From Actinomadura rayongensis (GTDB lineage Bacteria; Actinomycetota; Actinomycetes; Streptosporangiales; Streptosporangiaceae), in assembly GCF_009831215.1 (NCBI RefSeq), contig NZ_WUTW01000006.1:260850-324849 (forward strand): 64,000 nucleotides of DNA, read 5' to 3'. Of the stretch, positions 13,101 to 19,201 are shown one piece after another; position 1 is the first letter of the stretch, and every line of letters starts with the position of its first letter. Below the pieces are notes generated by a model that saw only the letters and a list, made by a program, of their open reading frames with translations, made no database searches and was not told where the DNA came from. The translations under genes were made by a program, and so were the position numbers.

Positions 13101-13990
13101 AGCTCGACGTAGCGGATCTCGTTCGGCGTCGTCGCAGCGTCCGCGCAGGCCAGGCGGATCACGTCGCGCTGGGCGTCCGCGTCCGGGACCGTCAGCGCGG
13201 ACGTCTCCCCGTCGTTGTTGACGGCGCCGCCCCGGATGACGCAGTAGATCCGGTCGCCGTCGGCCACGGCTTCGTCGAGCGGCTTGAGGACGACCGCGCC
13301 GCCGCCCTCGCCGCGCACATAGCCGTTGGCGCGGGCGTCGAAGGTGTAGCAGCGTCCGTCGGGGGAGAGCGCGCCGAACTTCGCCATGCCCTCGGTGCTC
13401 TCGGGCGCCAGGTTCAGGTGGACGCCCCCGGCGATCGCGATCGGGGCCTCGCCCCGGCGCACGCTCTCGCACGCCAGCCGCACCGCGACCAGCGACGACG
13501 CCTGCGCGGCGTCGACGGTGAAGCTCGGGCCGCGCAGCCCGAGCGAGTACGACACGCGGTTGGCGATGACGCCGCGGTTCAGGCCCGTCGCGGTGTGCGG
13601 GGTGATCTCGCCGTGTACGACGCTCGCGTAGTCGCCCGCCGTGGCGCCCGCGAACACGGCCGCCGCCGAGCCCGCCAACGCCGCCGGGACGATCCGCGCG
13701 TCCTCCAGCGCCTCCCACGCCAGCTCCAGCATGAGCCGCTGCTGCGGATCCATCGCGGCGGCCTCGCGCGGGGAGACGCCGAAGAACGCGGCGTCGAAAC
13801 CGTCGACCTGATCCAGAAAACCGCCCCGGCCCGTGCCCGGCCGGTCGCCGGGAACGTCGGTGATCGCGTCCGTTCCGGCGCGCAGCAGGCGCCAGAAAGC
13901 GTCCGGTCCGGGCGCCTGCGGGAAGCGGCAGGAAAGGCCGATCACCGCGATTTCCCGGTCCGGCCGGGAGGTGTCCATTCCGTTGCCCAC
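1136..13990 (-). CDS. Type I modular PKS: KSQ / KS-AT-DH-KR-ACP / KS-AT-DH-ER-KR-ACP
   Basis: 4284 residues. Domains in order: KSQ about 12-415 (Gln163 replaces the Cys; His298 and His336 kept); a linker with no AT and no ACP; KS about 570-990 (Cys735); AT about 1077-1365 (GHSQG Ser1166, YASH 1269-1272); DH (His1461, Asp1621, His1625); KR (TGGTGGLG about 1864, Ser1993, Tyr2007, Asn2011); ACP (Ser2170); KS (Cys2401); AT (Ser2841, YASH 2942-2945); DH (His3140, Asp3302); ER about 3540-3850; KR (Tyr4007); ACP (Ser4169); and a C-terminal helical docking tail from about 4215. Known of the family: YASH plus GHSQG marks methylmalonyl-CoA ATs, and LDD-like motifs in both KRs (LAD, VDD) suggest B-type alcohols. 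Inferred: starter unit plus two methyl-branched extensions, the second fully reduced. The start is GTG at 13990 with GAGAGGGG 12 nt upstream; ATG at 13978 is an alternative. Confidence 0.96.
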   Translation of the reverse strand: MGNGMDTSRPDREIAVIGLSCRFPQAPGPDAFWRLLRAGTDAITDVPGDRPGTGRGGFLDQVDGFDAAFFGVSPREAAAMDPQQRLMLELAWEALEDARIVPAALAGSAAAVFAGATAGDYASVVHGEITPHTATGLNRGVIANRVSYSLGLRGPSFTVDAAQASSLVAVRLACESVRRGEAPIAIAGGVHLNLAPESTEGMAKFGALSPDGRCYTFDARANGYVRGEGGGAVVLKPLDEAVADGDRIYCVIRGGAVNNDGETSALTVPDADAQRDVIRLACADAATTPNEIRYVELHGTGTRRGDPVEAAALGAALGAGRDAPLPVGSVKTNIGHLEGAAGIAGLLKTALALHHGELPPSLNHVTPHPDIPLGELNLRVNTELSPWDGPRVAGVSAFGMGGTNCHLVLAEAPPAQHREPEPSRGPWAWPVSARDPEALRAQAAALHERLRDADADPADVAHALATTRTQFEHRAVIVADEPAALLDGLEKLAAGEPSPSVMTGFADAEAASSPFPEAPDLTAIAALHVQGHAIDWQAVIDRPDPRPVDLPTYAFQRERHWPVTETTTDDAIAIVGMACRYPGGATTPEALWDLVAAGADAIGPPPEGRGWNLAGLDLGAYGGEGGYLYDAGDFDPEPFGISPREALAMDPQQRLLLETAWETFERAGVDPDALRGTDTGVFTGMMAQDYGPRMHESSPATGGYVLTGSSASVASGRLAYAFGLVGPTMTIDTACSSSLVALHLAAQALRGGECSLALAGGVTVMASPGLLVEFSRQRGLSPDGRCRAFADGADGTGFSEGAGLLLLERLSDARRNGRRVLAILRGSAVNSDGASNGLTAPNGSSQQRVIRRALADAGLAPSDVDAVEAHGTGTTLGDPIEANALLATYGQDRETPLLLGSVKSNIGHTQAAAGAAGVIKMVQAMRHGVLPRTLHVDRPSERVDWTGGAVRLLTEDTAWPETGRARRAAVSSFGISGTNAHVILEQPAPDEEIVRDAGPVPWLLSARTDAALRAQARSLGDVTADPADVAVTLRRRAALDHRAVIIGETPAEFRAALDAFATGGPAVRGIAGHVGRTAFVFPGQGPQWAGMGAGLLAESEEFAASVDETERVFARYVDWSLTDVLRTGDSLDRVEIVQPALFAMMVALARVWRAHGVTPGAVLGHSQGEIAAAHVAGALDLDDAARIVLRRSALIADRLAGAGGMAWLALPSAEAAELLRDTGTGGAVSVAARNGPHATVVAGEAGALAAVVAACEERGIQARTIPVDYASHTPHVEAIRDDLPAALDGLAPRTSEVPFFSTVTGGPFDTAGADAAYWYRNLRSPVLFEDAVRALLDAGFTTFIEVSPHAVLTGAIEDTGPDATVFGTLRRDEGGRRRLLTALAHAHVAGLPVTWPDVAGRFVDLPTYPFQRQHFWMNTPAPGQAPDAHALLDTGVEVAGSGAMVFSGTVSLDTHPWLADHAVRGTVLLPGTGLLDLALHAGAHAGAERVDELVLETPLVLPADGTAQLQVTVAEPDDEGGRALAVHSRRDGAWTRHGSGRLVPTAPSEGETAAWPPPGAAPIDLDGCYDALAATGYEYGPAFQALEAAWRRGDEVFAQVRLPAGQQRDADRFALHPVLLDAALHAVLVSGAGDGTRLPFAWHDVRLAATAADLLRVRITLSGPDALAIEATDGTGRPVVSVGSLTLRPVDPDGLAGGTDDSLYVVDWRQIEPPPVDGPPDWPVLDGEPLDPVPATVLLRCEGRDVHEGTNAVLDVLRTWLTDDRYEQSTLVVQTRSATGPAPEDLTGAAVWGLVRSAQTEHPGRFVLVDADGDVTPEQVAGAVATGEPQLAFRSGVLTVPRLVRGRPEGTARPIDPDGTVLVTGGTGGLGALIARHLADAHGVRHLVLASRTGADAPGADELRRDLEALGATVTLAACDAADRDGLAALLAAIPADRPLTAVVHAAGVLADAPVESLTARQLDDVLRPKADAARNLHELTAGHDLAAFVLFSSIAATVGTAGQAGYAAANAYLDALAARRHAAGLPATAIAWGLWEAGTGMTSHLDRTDVRRLARAGIGRFDTPHGLALFDAAVGGDLPVLVAARLTLREVRTETSHAILRVLRRPRTRRAARGAEPGPRRAAAPGVLAARDPASVQALVNGQIADVLGYGGADAVDGRRPFKDLGIDSLSAVELRNRLAAATGLRLPSTVVFDHPSPGALADFLVARLTDSAPLPAAPRTAPAVDDDPVAIVGMACRFPGGVDGPDALWAVVRDGADVISGFPEDRGWDLAALYDPNPEKPGTCYARDGGFLDAAADFDADLFGISPREALAMDPQQRLLLETAYEAFEHAGIPVDALRGSDTGVFTGVRYSDYPALLQASADDVDGHVGLGNAVSVASGRIAYTFGLVGPAVTVDTACSSALVALHVAAQSLRRGECSLALAGAATVMPTPELLIEFARQRGLSPDGRCKAFSDDADGTGFSEGVGVLLVERLSDALRNGHRVHAVLRGSAVNQDGASNGLTAPNGPSQESVIRSALADAGLSPSDIDAVEAHGTGTPLGDPIEAQALIATYGHDRANPLWLGSIKSNIGHTQAAAGIAGIIKTVHAMKHGVLPRTLHVARPTARVDWPDDAVRLLTENTPWPETGRPRRAAISAFGISGTNAHVILEQPPAAPDAEPGTATPPWVLSAATEAALRAQAARLSAFAAERDPRPADVARTLLHGRAAREHRAVVLGDAPDEFRSGLDALARGEAAPNVVVGGPVREAPRPVLVFPGQGPQWIGMGAELLAESEEFAASIAAIEAAFARHVDWSLAEVLRTGDGLDRVDVVQPALFAMMVALARLWEASGVTPAAVVGHSQGEIAAAHVAGALTLDEAAAVVLLRSRVIATELTGTGGMASVARPAPDVAADLARHGGDLAVAAFNGPASTVVAGDPDALTELLASYEAAGVRATRIPVDYASHVPAVERVEEPLRAALAGIEARPAELPFYSTVTGGRLDEPAFDTGYWYRNLRSPVLFENAVRALIAAGHTTFVEVSPHAVLTGAIQDIDPGVTAFGTLRRDQGGPRQFRTALAHAHVAGLPVAWPAGGAGVELPTYAFQHRRYWPSAAPPRADARGLGLTPGAHPILSAQLTLADGDGLALTGTMAPGTHPWLADHAVGTTTLASGTTFVEFALHAAEQAFAAAVDELTLHVPLVLGAEPVALQVLVGDADETGTRSLTVHSRPAGGSGAWTRHAEGVLSSVHRVPGAPLDAVWPPPGAAPLPVDGVYPALAERGYHYGPVFRGLRAAWRDADHHYAEVVLDESVDVAGFCLHPALLDAALHVLAIDDPEDGVRLPFSWSGIRIHATGATALRVRISRTSDEAVALDLFDAAGAPVASIGELRMRSADPDLLARRADDDALYRLQWTPVALPADPPPLTSAVILGADDLDALGPDVPDAVIYDVAAEDEVVAGAHRTALRVLTVLQRWLADERFAASRLVVRTAHASLAAGVAPGLLRSAQAEHPGRFVLLDVDAPPDDLAALLALDEPEIVVRAGAASVPRLVRATADGPGPLPETPGWRLEPAADGALDGLAFAPTAEADRPLAPGEVRVAVRAAGLNFRDVLIGLGRHPRVPMGSEAAGIVLDTAPDVTDLAPGDRVFGLFSGGIADIAVTDRYVLAVIPDEWSFTEAAAVPMAYLSAWYCLDDLAGLRPGDSVLVHAGAGGFGMAAVQLARHRGLDVYATASPGKWDTLRALGVPDDHIASSRTLDFAERFAGRGMDAVLNSLTGEFLDRSLDLLAPGGRFIELGKADVRDPADLRPDIVYRTLALADAGPERIQHLFAGILALFADGTLPPMPVKVWDVRRAHEAFRYFAQGRNIGKLALTVPSRPGPAGTALITGATGALGSLVARHLAGRPGASHLLLVSRQGRDAATAAELEADLTARGATVTFAACDAADRDELAAALAAVPPDEPLTTVVHAAGVVDDAMLTALTPAQLDTVLRPKVDAAWNLHELTAGCELSEFVLFSSLAGTVGGLGQANYGAANAFVDALAAHRHARGLPAASLGWGLWGVRSAMTGHLGELDLGRLGRSGLRPMSADEGLALLDAALGRGLPQVFPARLDLTALDRVPAVLRNLAGAGARRIAAGVAGEADLRQRLVALPPGERSRLLLDLVLRHTATALGHAAGELADGDRAFKELGIDSLTAVEVRNLLNASTGLRLPATLVFDHPTPAALADRLRAELAPGDDGGTAAEVDRIEAALAALAPGADEVDLVTARLDALLRAWRDRHAGTDARPKRDFSEATDDELFEALDNGLS

Positions 13991-14188
13991 GACGTGCCCA
14001 CGCCCCTCTCGGACTACTCGACGCGGGCGAGTCTCGTAACGTGGGCTTAAGTCGGCCTATAATTAACCTGAATTATTAACGTCGTGCATCTAATTGACCT
14101 TCTGTGGCGTTGTTCGCGCTTTAGGTGGGCGGTTCTCGAAAGGTAAATTCTTGGGAAAGCCTGCGCACTTTAGAATTTGCCTTCCGGG
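13991..14188 (-). promoter_or_regulatory. AT-rich upstream region of the PKS operon with an inverted repeat
   Basis: This 198-bp gap precedes the PKS start and follows the stop of the minus-strand SDR gene. Bases 14045-14120 are strikingly AT-rich for this genome. They hold a perfect inverted repeat, ATAATT-aacctg-AATTAT, at 14059-14076. I infer the promoter and possibly an operator of the PKS operon; no confident -10/-35 pair could be assigned. Confidence 0.45.
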
Positions 14189-14950
14189 TCAGACGGCCGC
14201 GCTGCCGCCGTCCACCACGATGTCGCCGCCGGTCATCCACGCCGACTCCGGCGCGGCGAGGAAGACGGCGGCGCCGGCGAGATCGTCCGGCCGTCCGGGC
14301 CTGCCGAGCGGGATGTCCTTGCTGCGCTCGTGCCACACGCCGGGATCGTCGCGCCACTGCGCGGCGTTGGCCTTGGTCGCGGTGAGGCCGGGGGAGATCG
14401 TGTTGACGCGGATGCCGTCCGGCGCCAGTTCGTACGCCGCGCCGCGCGTCAGCATCGACAGCCCGGCCTTGCTGCACTGGTAATGCGCCATCGCGCTGAC
14501 CGCCTTCGTGGCGCTGATCGAACTGATGTTGATGACGCTTCCCGGGGTGTTCGCGGCACGCAGCCGGGCGGCGAACGCCTGGGTCAGGAAGAACGGGAAC
14601 CGGAGATTGACCGTCATGACCCGGTCGTACTGCTCGGGGGTGATGTCGAGAAATGCGGTGCGGGTCATGGTCCCGGCGTTGTTCACCAGGACGTCGATGA
14701 GGCCGAGCGCGCGGGTCGCCTCGTCCATGAGGCGTTCGGGGGCGTCCGGGTCGGCGCCGTCGAGCAGCAGGTACTCGGCGCGGACGCCGGTCGCGCGCAG
14801 CTCGGCGGCGGTGTCCTGGGCGGCCGATGTGTCGCTCAGCGCGGTGAAGAACACGTCGCAGCCCTCGCGGGCGAACGCGGCGGCGATCGCCCGCCCGACG
14901 CCGTTGGCGCCGCCCGTGACGACCGCTCGCCGTCCGCTCAACCTGCCCAT
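14189..14950 (-). CDS. Short-chain dehydrogenase/reductase (SDR)
   Basis: 253 residues, a classical SDR. Nucleotide-binding motif TGGANGVG at 12-19, NNAG at 90-93, Ser at about 142-144 and the YxxxK pair Tyr157/Lys161, so all catalytic residues are present. The C-terminus ends in a typical DGG signature. The ATG at 14950 lies 13 bp inside the end of the upstream LysR gene on the same strand, so translation is probably coupled. It could act on a polyketide intermediate, since it lies next to the PKS, but nothing in the sequence shows the substrate. Confidence 0.92.
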   Translation of the reverse strand: MGRLSGRRAVVTGGANGVGRAIAAAFAREGCDVFFTALSDTSAAQDTAAELRATGVRAEYLLLDGADPDAPERLMDEATRALGLIDVLVNNAGTMTRTAFLDITPEQYDRVMTVNLRFPFFLTQAFAARLRAANTPGSVINISSISATKAVSAMAHYQCSKAGLSMLTRGAAYELAPDGIRVNTISPGLTATKANAAQWRDDPGVWHERSKDIPLGRPGRPDDLAGAAVFLAAPESAWMTGGDIVVDGGSAAV

Positions 14951-15852
14951 CGCGCACCTTCTCTCGTCGAGCCTGCCGTCAGCGCGGCGGCGACGTCCCG
15001 CGCCGTCCTGACGAACCAGGCGATTCCGGGCGACCGGCTGCCCGCCGGCCACAACGCGAGCGTCCGGTACGGCGCCGCGTCCCGCACCGGACGGTAGACG
15101 ACATCGGGCCGGACATTGCGGACGGCCAGCGACGCGGGCACCAGCGCGACCGCCTGGCCGAGCGCGACCACCTCCAGCAGCTGGGCCGTGTCCCGCACGA
15201 CGGGCCCGTCCGTGGGCCGGTCCGGGTGCCCGAGCCAGAAGGCGCGGTCGAGCACGGGGGAGCCGCCCCACCGGGGAGCCGGCTCGGCCGCCAGGTCGGC
15301 GGCCTGGAGGACGTCGCGCCCGGCCAGCGCGTGCCCCTCGGCCAGCGCCGCGACGCGCGGTTCGGTCGCCAGCGGCTCGGTGTCGAGACCGTGGCCGTGG
15401 AAGCATCCGGCGATGGCGGCGTCCGCGCGTCCGGTGCGGACCAGGTCGGCCTGCTCGCCGAACCCGCTGACGACGACGCGGAGTTCCGGCGCGTCCGGCT
15501 CCGCGCGTGCCCGGCCGCCGACCTCCCGCAGCAGCTCTGTCGCGATGCCCGGCTTGGCGGTCACGACGAGCACGTCGCGGGGGAGGCCCGCGCGCCGCGT
15601 CCGGCGCACGGCGGCGTCGAGGGCGTCGAGCACGACCGCGGCCTCCTCGGCCAGCGTCGTCCCGGCCCGCGTCAGCGCGAGCCGGGGCCCGCCGCGGTCG
15701 AACAGCGCGACACCGAGCCGACGCTCCAATTGGCGGACGGCCCGCGACAGCGGCGGCTGCGCGATGCCGAGCCGTTCCGCCGCGCGGGTGATGTTGAGTT
15801 CTTCGGCGACCGCGCGGAAGTAGCGCAACTCGCGGATTTCCGGCTCCGGCAT
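14938..15852 (-). CDS. LysR-family transcriptional regulator
   Basis: 304 residues. N-terminal winged HTH (about 5-65) with the usual LysR pattern (AAERLGIAQPPLSRAVRQLE), then a periplasmic-binding-like effector domain. I chose ATG at 15852 because the family HTH begins directly after it. It is transcribed away from the SDR at 15924 (71-bp shared intergenic region) and overlaps the SDR at 14189-14950 by 13 bp. That layout suggests it controls one or both SDR genes. Confidence 0.93.
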   Translation of the reverse strand: MPEPEIRELRYFRAVAEELNITRAAERLGIAQPPLSRAVRQLERRLGVALFDRGGPRLALTRAGTTLAEEAAVVLDALDAAVRRTRRAGLPRDVLVVTAKPGIATELLREVGGRARAEPDAPELRVVVSGFGEQADLVRTGRADAAIAGCFHGHGLDTEPLATEPRVAALAEGHALAGRDVLQAADLAAEPAPRWGGSPVLDRAFWLGHPDRPTDGPVVRDTAQLLEVVALGQAVALVPASLAVRNVRPDVVYRPVRDAAPYRTLALWPAGSRSPGIAWFVRTARDVAAALTAGSTREGARWAG

Positions 15853-15923
15853 ACCGTCAGGGTAGGGCGCGGAACCGATCGGGTCTTTGTGTCCCGGGCG
15901 GCCGTGCGGATGGGATTGGGGGC
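15853..15923. promoter_or_regulatory. Divergent LysR/SDR intergenic region
   Basis: 71 bp between divergent starts at 15852 (minus) and 15924 (plus). By family rule LysR proteins bind such spacers. I could not identify a convincing T-N11-A palindrome, so only the position supports this call. Confidence 0.4.
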
Positions 15924-16658
15924 GTGAAAGAAATCGCACTCGTCACGGGCGGGAACAAGGGCATCGGACGGGAGATCGTCCGCCGTCTCGCCGACCGGGG
16001 ATTCGTCGTCCACCTCGGTGCCCGCGATCCGGAGCGCGGCGGCCGGGCGGTCGCGGAACTGCGCGCGGAATCGTCCGGCGCGGACATCCGGTTCGTGCAA
16101 CTCGACGTCACCGACCCGGCTTCGGTAGCCGCGGCCGTCACCACGATCGACGCCGGGGCGGGACGGCTGGACGTGCTCGTCAACAACGCCGGAATCATGA
16201 CCGAGTGGGGCGTCCGGACGGCCGACGTCACCGCCGAGCACCTCCGCGAGGTCTACGAGGTGAACGTGTTCGGGGTGGTGGCGGTGACGTCGGCGTGCCT
16301 GCCGCTGCTGCGCCGCTCCCGCAATGCGCGCATCGTCAACATGTCCAGCGGCCTGGCGTCGCTGACCCTGCTGAGCAACCCGTCGATACCCCTGCGCAAA
16401 TTCCTCGCCTACAGCTCGTCCAAGGCCGCTCTCAACGCCCTCACCCTGATCTACGCCGACGCCCTTCGCGCGGACGGCATCAAAGTCAACGCGGTGAGCC
16501 CCGGAATGGTCCCGACCGACCAGAACGCCGCCGCGCCGTTCCCGCGCGGCGACCGCACCCCGTCCGACGGCGCCGTCGTCCCGACCCAGTTCGCGACAAT
16601 CCCCGCCGACGGCCCGACCGGCACTTTCCACGGCCCGGACGCCGCCATCCCCTGGTGA
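15924..16658 (+). CDS. Short-chain dehydrogenase/reductase
   Basis: 244 residues from a GTG start at 15924. TGGNKGIG motif at 8-15, NNAG at about 88-91, SSG serine and a YSSSK catalytic pair near 163-167. The KGIG motif and the insertion between the catalytic Ser and Tyr resemble the carbonyl-reductase-like SDRs. It is divergent from the LysR gene and probably its target. It ends 64 bp before the stop of the convergent coiled-coil gene. Confidence 0.9.
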   Translation: MKEIALVTGGNKGIGREIVRRLADRGFVVHLGARDPERGGRAVAELRAESSGADIRFVQLDVTDPASVAAAVTTIDAGAGRLDVLVNNAGIMTEWGVRTADVTAEHLREVYEVNVFGVVAVTSACLPLLRRSRNARIVNMSSGLASLTLLSNPSIPLRKFLAYSSSKAALNALTLIYADALRADGIKVNAVSPGMVPTDQNAAAPFPRGDRTPSDGAVVPTQFATIPADGPTGTFHGPDAAIPW

Positions 16659-16722
16659 ACGCGCCTCAGCCGAGCCGCGCCCGAAGAAGGCAGAACTCAT
16701 TGCCCTCGCGGGAACGCTAGTT

Positions 16723-17799
16723 CTAGCCGACGTCCTCCCGCTGGTCCGCGTCCGCAGGACGCTCGTCGGACACCCGCTCGTGCGCACCGGCAAGCGCGGC
16801 TTCAGCAAGGGCGGCGCGCTCGCGCTGGGCGGCGGCATCGGCGCGGGCAGCCGCGAGGTCGTCCTCCAGCCGAGCGAGGACGGCCCGCTGAGCGGTCGAC
16901 GTAGCGGCGGCCTCCGCCCGCTCCCGCTCGACCGCCTTCTGCAGCGAGGCCAACCGAGTGTCCAATTCGGCGGCCCGTGCAGTGACCGTCTCACTCTCGC
17001 GGCGAGCCGCATCCAACGCCTGCTCAGCGGTCTCAGCACGCGCACGCTCGGCACGCGCCTCGCCCTGCGCGGTAGCCAGAGCCTCCCGCGCAGCACTCAA
17101 CGCAGCCTGCGCATGAGAGAACTCGGTGCGCAGCGCAAGCACCTGTTCCTCCTGCCGAGCGGCGGCGGCCTGATACCGGGCGACGTCCTCCTCATGAGCC
17201 CGCCGGGCTTCACGAAGCTCAGCGGTCTTGGCATCCCGCGCCGCTTCGGCGACCTCCTGGGCACGCTGCGCGGCATCGCGAACCTGCTGATGGACGGCGA
17301 CGAGCGCAGCACAGTCACTCCGCGTCCGCTCAGCATCCGCAAGAGCCCGCCGAGCCTCCTCACGCGCAGAATCCCGCTCGGCAACGGCGTCCTCAACTTC
17401 CTGCAAGGCCCGCCGCCGAGCCAACTCGGCAGCCTCGGCACGAGCATCGGCCTCGGCGGCCCCCTGACGAGCGGCGACAGCCTCCCCCTCAGCCCGCCGA
17501 ACCCGACTCAGCGCACCTTCTTCCGCCTGCGCCAGCAACGCAAGAGCCTGCGTCAACTGCTCCTGCAGATCACTGATGGCGGCCGGCAACAGACGAGCGA
17601 GCGCCTCGGCCTTGCCCAGCGGCTCGTCCACCATCGCAGCATCCGCAGCACGCCGATCCCGACTGGCCTGATCGGCGTGCGCCTTGCTGCAGTACTTGGC
17701 CGGCCGCCCCCGCCGACCCGCAGGCAACGCCAACTCGCACCCGTCGAGCGCGCACACGCCACCGTCCACCGACTCCACCGGACCCACTTCAACATCCAC
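16723..17799 (-). CDS. Zinc-finger-like N-terminus plus long coiled-coil protein
   Basis: 358 residues, GTG start. Residues 16-42 hold Cys16, Cys21, Cys38 and His42 (a C-x4-C-x16-C-x3-H pattern followed by basic residues), a compact zinc-binding, probably DNA-binding, module. From about residue 60 to 345 the protein is an almost uninterrupted Ala/Glu/Arg-rich coiled coil. The layout recalls KfrA-like or scaffold proteins that join a DNA-binding head to a long coil, but I do not recognise a named family. It stands alone, with no partner gene on its strand. Confidence 0.8.
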   Translation of the reverse strand: MDVEVGPVESVDGGVCALDGCELALPAGRRGRPAKYCSKAHADQASRDRRAADAAMVDEPLGKAEALARLLPAAISDLQEQLTQALALLAQAEEGALSRVRRAEGEAVAARQGAAEADARAEAAELARRRALQEVEDAVAERDSAREEARRALADAERTRSDCAALVAVHQQVRDAAQRAQEVAEAARDAKTAELREARRAHEEDVARYQAAAARQEEQVLALRTEFSHAQAALSAAREALATAQGEARAERARAETAEQALDAARRESETVTARAAELDTRLASLQKAVERERAEAAATSTAQRAVLARLEDDLAAARADAAAQRERAALAEAALAGAHERVSDERPADADQREDVG

Positions 17800-18011
17800 C
17801 CGCCCAACCTACCGATCTTTAAGCGCACCAGCGCGCGAAACAACTAACGCGCATCGCGAAACGCGAAATCAGAGTCAGCGAACCACCCATGATAATGACC
17901 CTTATCCCGGTGTGGCTGGCCCAGAGGGGCATCGGGCACACGATGCTGCGCCGGTTCACCCGCGGCGGACCCAAGCGCCCGACCATCGGGACGATCCGGA
18001 CAAATGGGTAC

Positions 18012-18049
18012 GGGGCCGGATCGGACAGTCGGCTGCCCGATCCGGCCCC
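18012..18049 (-). terminator. Hairpin downstream of the tautomerase operon
   Basis: Perfect 13-bp arms (GGGGCCGGATCGG and its complement) around a 12-nt loop, 12 bp after the stop of the minus-strand tautomerase gene. There is no clear T tract, which is common for actinomycete terminators. Confidence 0.7.
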
Positions 18050-18060
18050 GGGGAGAGGGC

Positions 18061-18267
18061 TCAGCTTCGGCCGAGCATCTCCGCGGTGAGGATGGCGCCG
18101 CCGAGGCCCCAGCCACCGTCCGGAACCTCGTCGACGATGACCAGAGTGGTCGCCCGGGCCCGCTCGCCGTACACGTTGGCGTAGGCGTCGGTGACGGCGT
18201 CGATGAGCTTCTTCTTGGACTCGGGGGTCAGGGTGTCGGCGGGAACCTTGAGGTTGGCGAACGGCAT
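18061..18267 (-). CDS. 4-oxalocrotonate tautomerase-like protein
   Basis: 68 residues, the right length for the small tautomerase family. The protein begins Met-Pro; removal of Met exposes the N-terminal Pro that acts as catalytic base. It is the last gene of an operon with two SDRs (28 bp after the first upstream SDR stop), suggesting a small keto/enol or aromatic-acid conversion. Substrate unknown. Confidence 0.88.
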   Translation of the reverse strand: MPFANLKVPADTLTPESKKKLIDAVTDAYANVYGERARATTLVIVDEVPDGGWGLGGAILTAEMLGRS

Positions 18268-18295
18268 GATGATCTTCCTTCTCGGTGATGTGTTT

Positions 18296-19201
18296 TCAGA
18301 GTGAGGCGGTCGAGGACAGCAGGTCCTCGATGCCTACGCGGTGGTAGAACTCGGCGCGGATCCGGTCGGCGACGGCGGAGACCACCTCGCTGCCGTCCTT
18401 GCTGGGGTCGACGTGGGTGCGGAACGGCCGCCGACCGGACGGAAGGCCGACGATGCGGACGATCTCGTCGGCGACGGACTGCGCGTCACTGTCCGGGGCG
18501 ATGAGCCGGCCGAGCCGGTCGCCGAGGCTCGCTCGGAGCCCGCCGTACAGCTCGTCGTACTGCTTCTCCCGGTCCGCGTCGGCCGGGCCGCCGGCATTGA
18601 CGAAGTGGTCGGTGCCCGAGGTGAAGGCGCCGGGGACGACGATGGAGGTCTCGATGCCGAACCGGATGAGCTCGGCGGCGTAGCTCTCCGCGAGGGCGTC
18701 CATGGCGGCCTTGGCCGCGAAGTAGGGGGCCATGAACGGCGGGTGACCGCCTCGGGTGGAGGAGCTTCCCACCCACAACAGCAGCCCGGAACCCTGTTCC
18801 CTCAGGTGTGGCAGGGCGGCGCGGTTGACCCGCTGCGTGCCGAGGACGTTGACGTCGTAGACCGCGGCGAGCTGCTCGGGCGTGAACGCCTCGGCAGGGC
18901 CGAGGACCAGGTGGCCCGCGTTGTGGACGACGACGTCCAGGCGCCCGTGCCGGCCGAGGACGGCGGCGACCGCCCGGTCGACCGACTCCTGTGACTGCAC
19001 GTCCATGTCGACCGCCGACAGGGTGATGTCCTCGTCGTGTGCGAGCCGTTCCAGGGCCGCGACCGCCGGCGCGTTACGGCCCCTGGTGTGACGCAGGCCG
19101 GCGACGACGGCGTGCCCGGCGCGTGCCAGGGCCACGACCGCGAGCCGGCCGAACCCGCTGGAGGCCCCGGTGACGACGATGACCGGCGGTGCGGCGGGCA
19201 T
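18296..19201 (-). CDS. SDR-family oxidoreductase
   Basis: 301 residues. TGASSGFG at 11-18 and HNAG where NNAG is usual. The catalytic Ser and Tyr/Lys lie in the VGSSS and YFAAK regions. The length and the C-terminal extension, with PSGRRPFRTHVDP, fit a widespread actinobacterial SDR subgroup. Its start overlaps the stop of the upstream SDR by one base (TGATG), so the two are translationally coupled. Confidence 0.9.
   Translation of the reverse strand: MPAAPPVIVVTGASSGFGRLAVVALARAGHAVVAGLRHTRGRNAPAVAALERLAHDEDITLSAVDMDVQSQESVDRAVAAVLGRHGRLDVVVHNAGHLVLGPAEAFTPEQLAAVYDVNVLGTQRVNRAALPHLREQGSGLLLWVGSSSTRGGHPPFMAPYFAAKAAMDALAESYAAELIRFGIETSIVVPGAFTSGTDHFVNAGGPADADREKQYDELYGGLRASLGDRLGRLIAPDSDAQSVADEIVRIVGLPSGRRPFRTHVDPSKDGSEVVSAVADRIRAEFYHRVGIEDLLSSTASL

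Noticed and set aside
1121..14050. A plus-strand open frame of over 4300 codons antisense to the PKS
   Set aside because: It lacks any domain, is very Arg/Gly/Pro-rich and mirrors the codon bias of the real minus-strand PKS gene; a GC-driven shadow.
17820..18010. Short plus-strand frame MIMTLIPVWLAQRGIG as a small gene or IS fragment
   Set aside because: No family match that I recognise and no coding bias over a useful length.
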